Source: Candidatus Competibacteraceae bacterium (lineage in GTDB: Bacteria; Pseudomonadota; Gammaproteobacteria; Competibacterales; Competibacteraceae). Taken from it: DNA of 6,321 nucleotides. Below the pieces are notes generated by a model. It made no database searches and was not told the DNA's origin. It saw only the letters and a list, made by a program, of their open reading frames with translations. The stretch covers positions 25,659 to 31,979 of the forward strand of contig JAGRHI010000044.1 in the NCBI GenBank assembly GCA_020445045.1, written 5' to 3'. A program made the position numbers and the translations under genes. This document shows, one piece after another, positions 5,580-6,321 of this stretch; positions within the stretch are counted from its first letter, which is position 1; each line of letters starts with the position of its first letter.

Positions 5580-5607
5580 TGACCGCCGGATGTCGCGCCG
5601 GCGGTCA
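5580..5607. repeat. Strong GC-rich stem-loop between the CHAD and MmgE/PrpD genes
   Basis: TGACCGCCGG (5580-5589) and CCGGCGGTCA (5598-5607) form a perfect 10-bp stem with an 8-nt loop. Neither strand has a real T tract after it; the minus strand continues ATTCGTTCC. It could be a weak or Rho-assisted terminator for the CHAD gene, a 3'-end stabiliser, a copy of a dispersed palindromic repeat, or an operator just upstream of the MmgE/PrpD start. Confidence 0.5.
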
Positions 5608-5659
5608 GCCACGTTCATGCTTTACCATAAATTCAGCCACCACGCGAAAAATGGCCGGG

Positions 5660-6321
5660 TCAATCCTTCCAGGGTCGCTCGCAGTCCACGAAGTGCCGCC
5701 AAGACTCGGCGAACTGGTATTCATGGACATCCAGCCGGCAACCGTACCAACCGTCGATCACTTGCCGGGCGGCGGACACCGTGCTCAGCCGGGCCTCGTC
5801 CAGCAAGCGCCGGGTGACCGCGATATCGTTCATCACCCCCAGATCATCTTGCAGCTTAGCCAAGGCGCCCAGAAAGGGTTTGACTGGCGCCACCGGGTAG
5901 AGGCTGGCGAAGAAATCCAATGCGTAGCGCAGTTCCTTGATGCGAATCCGCAGCGCGTGCCGCTCCTCGGCGGTCAGCCGGGCGAAATCCTCGCCTCGCT
6001 TCAGTACCCGTCGATAATCGTCTTCCAACAGCGGGGTGGCGAACTTCAGCACCGGTTCTTCCAGCCGATTCCGCCGCGAGTCAGTCAGATCATCCCGCCA
6101 GGCGCGGCACCCCAACCAGCCGGCAACCTGCTGCAACAGCAGGGGATAATGGGGTTCTTCCAGCGCCGCGCGCAAGCTTCGATAGTGGCTCCGACGGAGG
6201 GCCTCGGCCCTGGCCCGAAACAAGTGCAGGCCGCGCTTGCGGGGAAAGCGCGCGAACACCGGCGACATGCCTTCTTCCAGAAATACATCCCAGTCGCGGG
6301 CCGGCCCCAGAAAACCGTTCA
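5660..6321 (-). CDS. CHAD domain protein (partial, N-terminus outside window)
   Basis: The minus-strand frame is open from the window edge to a TGA at 5662-5660, giving 219 visible residues. The gene clearly continues upstream, because the codons before the first Met encode FLGPARDWDVFLEEG, a standard CHAD-domain block. Other landmarks are the basic helix RIRIKELRYALDFF at 124-137 and LQDDLGVMNDIAV at 156-168. CHAD domains are all-helical, with basic surfaces that bind inorganic polyphosphate, and often target proteins to polyphosphate granules; this is family knowledge. Many are fused to an N-terminal CYTH (triphosphate tunnel metalloenzyme) domain, and whether that is so here lies beyond the window. 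An internal ATG at 6268 would start in the middle of the domain and is not the true start. Confidence 0.9.
   Translation of the reverse strand, partial: NGFLGPARDWDVFLEEGMSPVFARFPRKRGLHLFRARAEALRRSHYRSLRAALEEPHYPLLLQQVAGWLGCRAWRDDLTDSRRNRLEEPVLKFATPLLEDDYRRVLKRGEDFARLTAEERHALRIRIKELRYALDFFASLYPVAPVKPFLGALAKLQDDLGVMNDIAVTRRLLDEARLSTVSAARQVIDGWYGCRLDVHEYQFAESWRHFVDCERPWKD

Noticed and set aside
6266..6268. ATG at 6268 as start of the CHAD gene
   Set aside because: The codons upstream to the window edge continue a typical CHAD block, so the gene starts outside the window.

Overview
The window looks like a piece of the chromosome of a GC-rich gammaproteobacterium. The pointers are a very short LptM-type lipoprotein gene directly followed by lysA, a pairing typical of Gammaproteobacteria, together with GC-rich third codon positions in every gene. 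No species can be named from this alone. There is no tRNA, rRNA, insertion sequence, CRISPR array or phage gene. Seven protein genes are supported: six on the minus strand, and one esterase gene on the plus strand. The genes at both window edges are incomplete.

Layout, low to high coordinates. (1) 1-878, minus: an N-terminal GNAT domain fused to a nitrilase-superfamily amidohydrolase, cut by the window edge. (2) 926-1348, minus: a small CoA-binding (YccU-like) protein. (3) 1407-2654, minus: diaminopimelate decarboxylase (lysA). (4) 2658-2804, minus: the LptM-like lipoprotein. Read in their own direction these form one likely operon, lptM-lysA-CoA-binding-GNAT/nitrilase. (5) 2805-2935: a divergent promoter region with a perfect 15-bp palindrome placed to affect both directions. 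(6) 2936-3619, plus: an acyl-protein-thioesterase-like carboxylesterase. (7) 3663-4001, minus: a small two-CxxC HNH-type protein, convergent with the esterase. (8) 4019-4267: an unusual AT-rich intergenic region. (9) 4268-5554, minus: an MmgE/PrpD-family protein. (10) 5660-6321, minus: the C-terminal part of a CHAD-domain protein, 5' end outside the window.

The most interesting part is 4038-4150. On the minus strand it can encode a compact RNA of about 95 nt: a perfect 11-bp stem-loop with a pyrimidine-rich loop, a single-stranded linker containing CCUCCUUU, which matches the anti-Shine-Dalgarno tail of 16S rRNA, and then a strong Rho-independent terminator. A -10-like element inside a small palindrome sits where such an RNA would need a promoter. 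This is the layout of C/U-rich trans-acting small RNAs that block ribosome binding sites. It could also be the processed 3' UTR of the MmgE/PrpD gene, or a leader/attenuator for the HNH gene just beyond the terminator.

Functionally, the operon joins the last step of lysine synthesis (LysA) and outer-membrane LPS-transporter assembly (LptM) with two poorly characterised enzymes. The remaining genes (esterase, HNH, MmgE/PrpD, CHAD) look like independent units.
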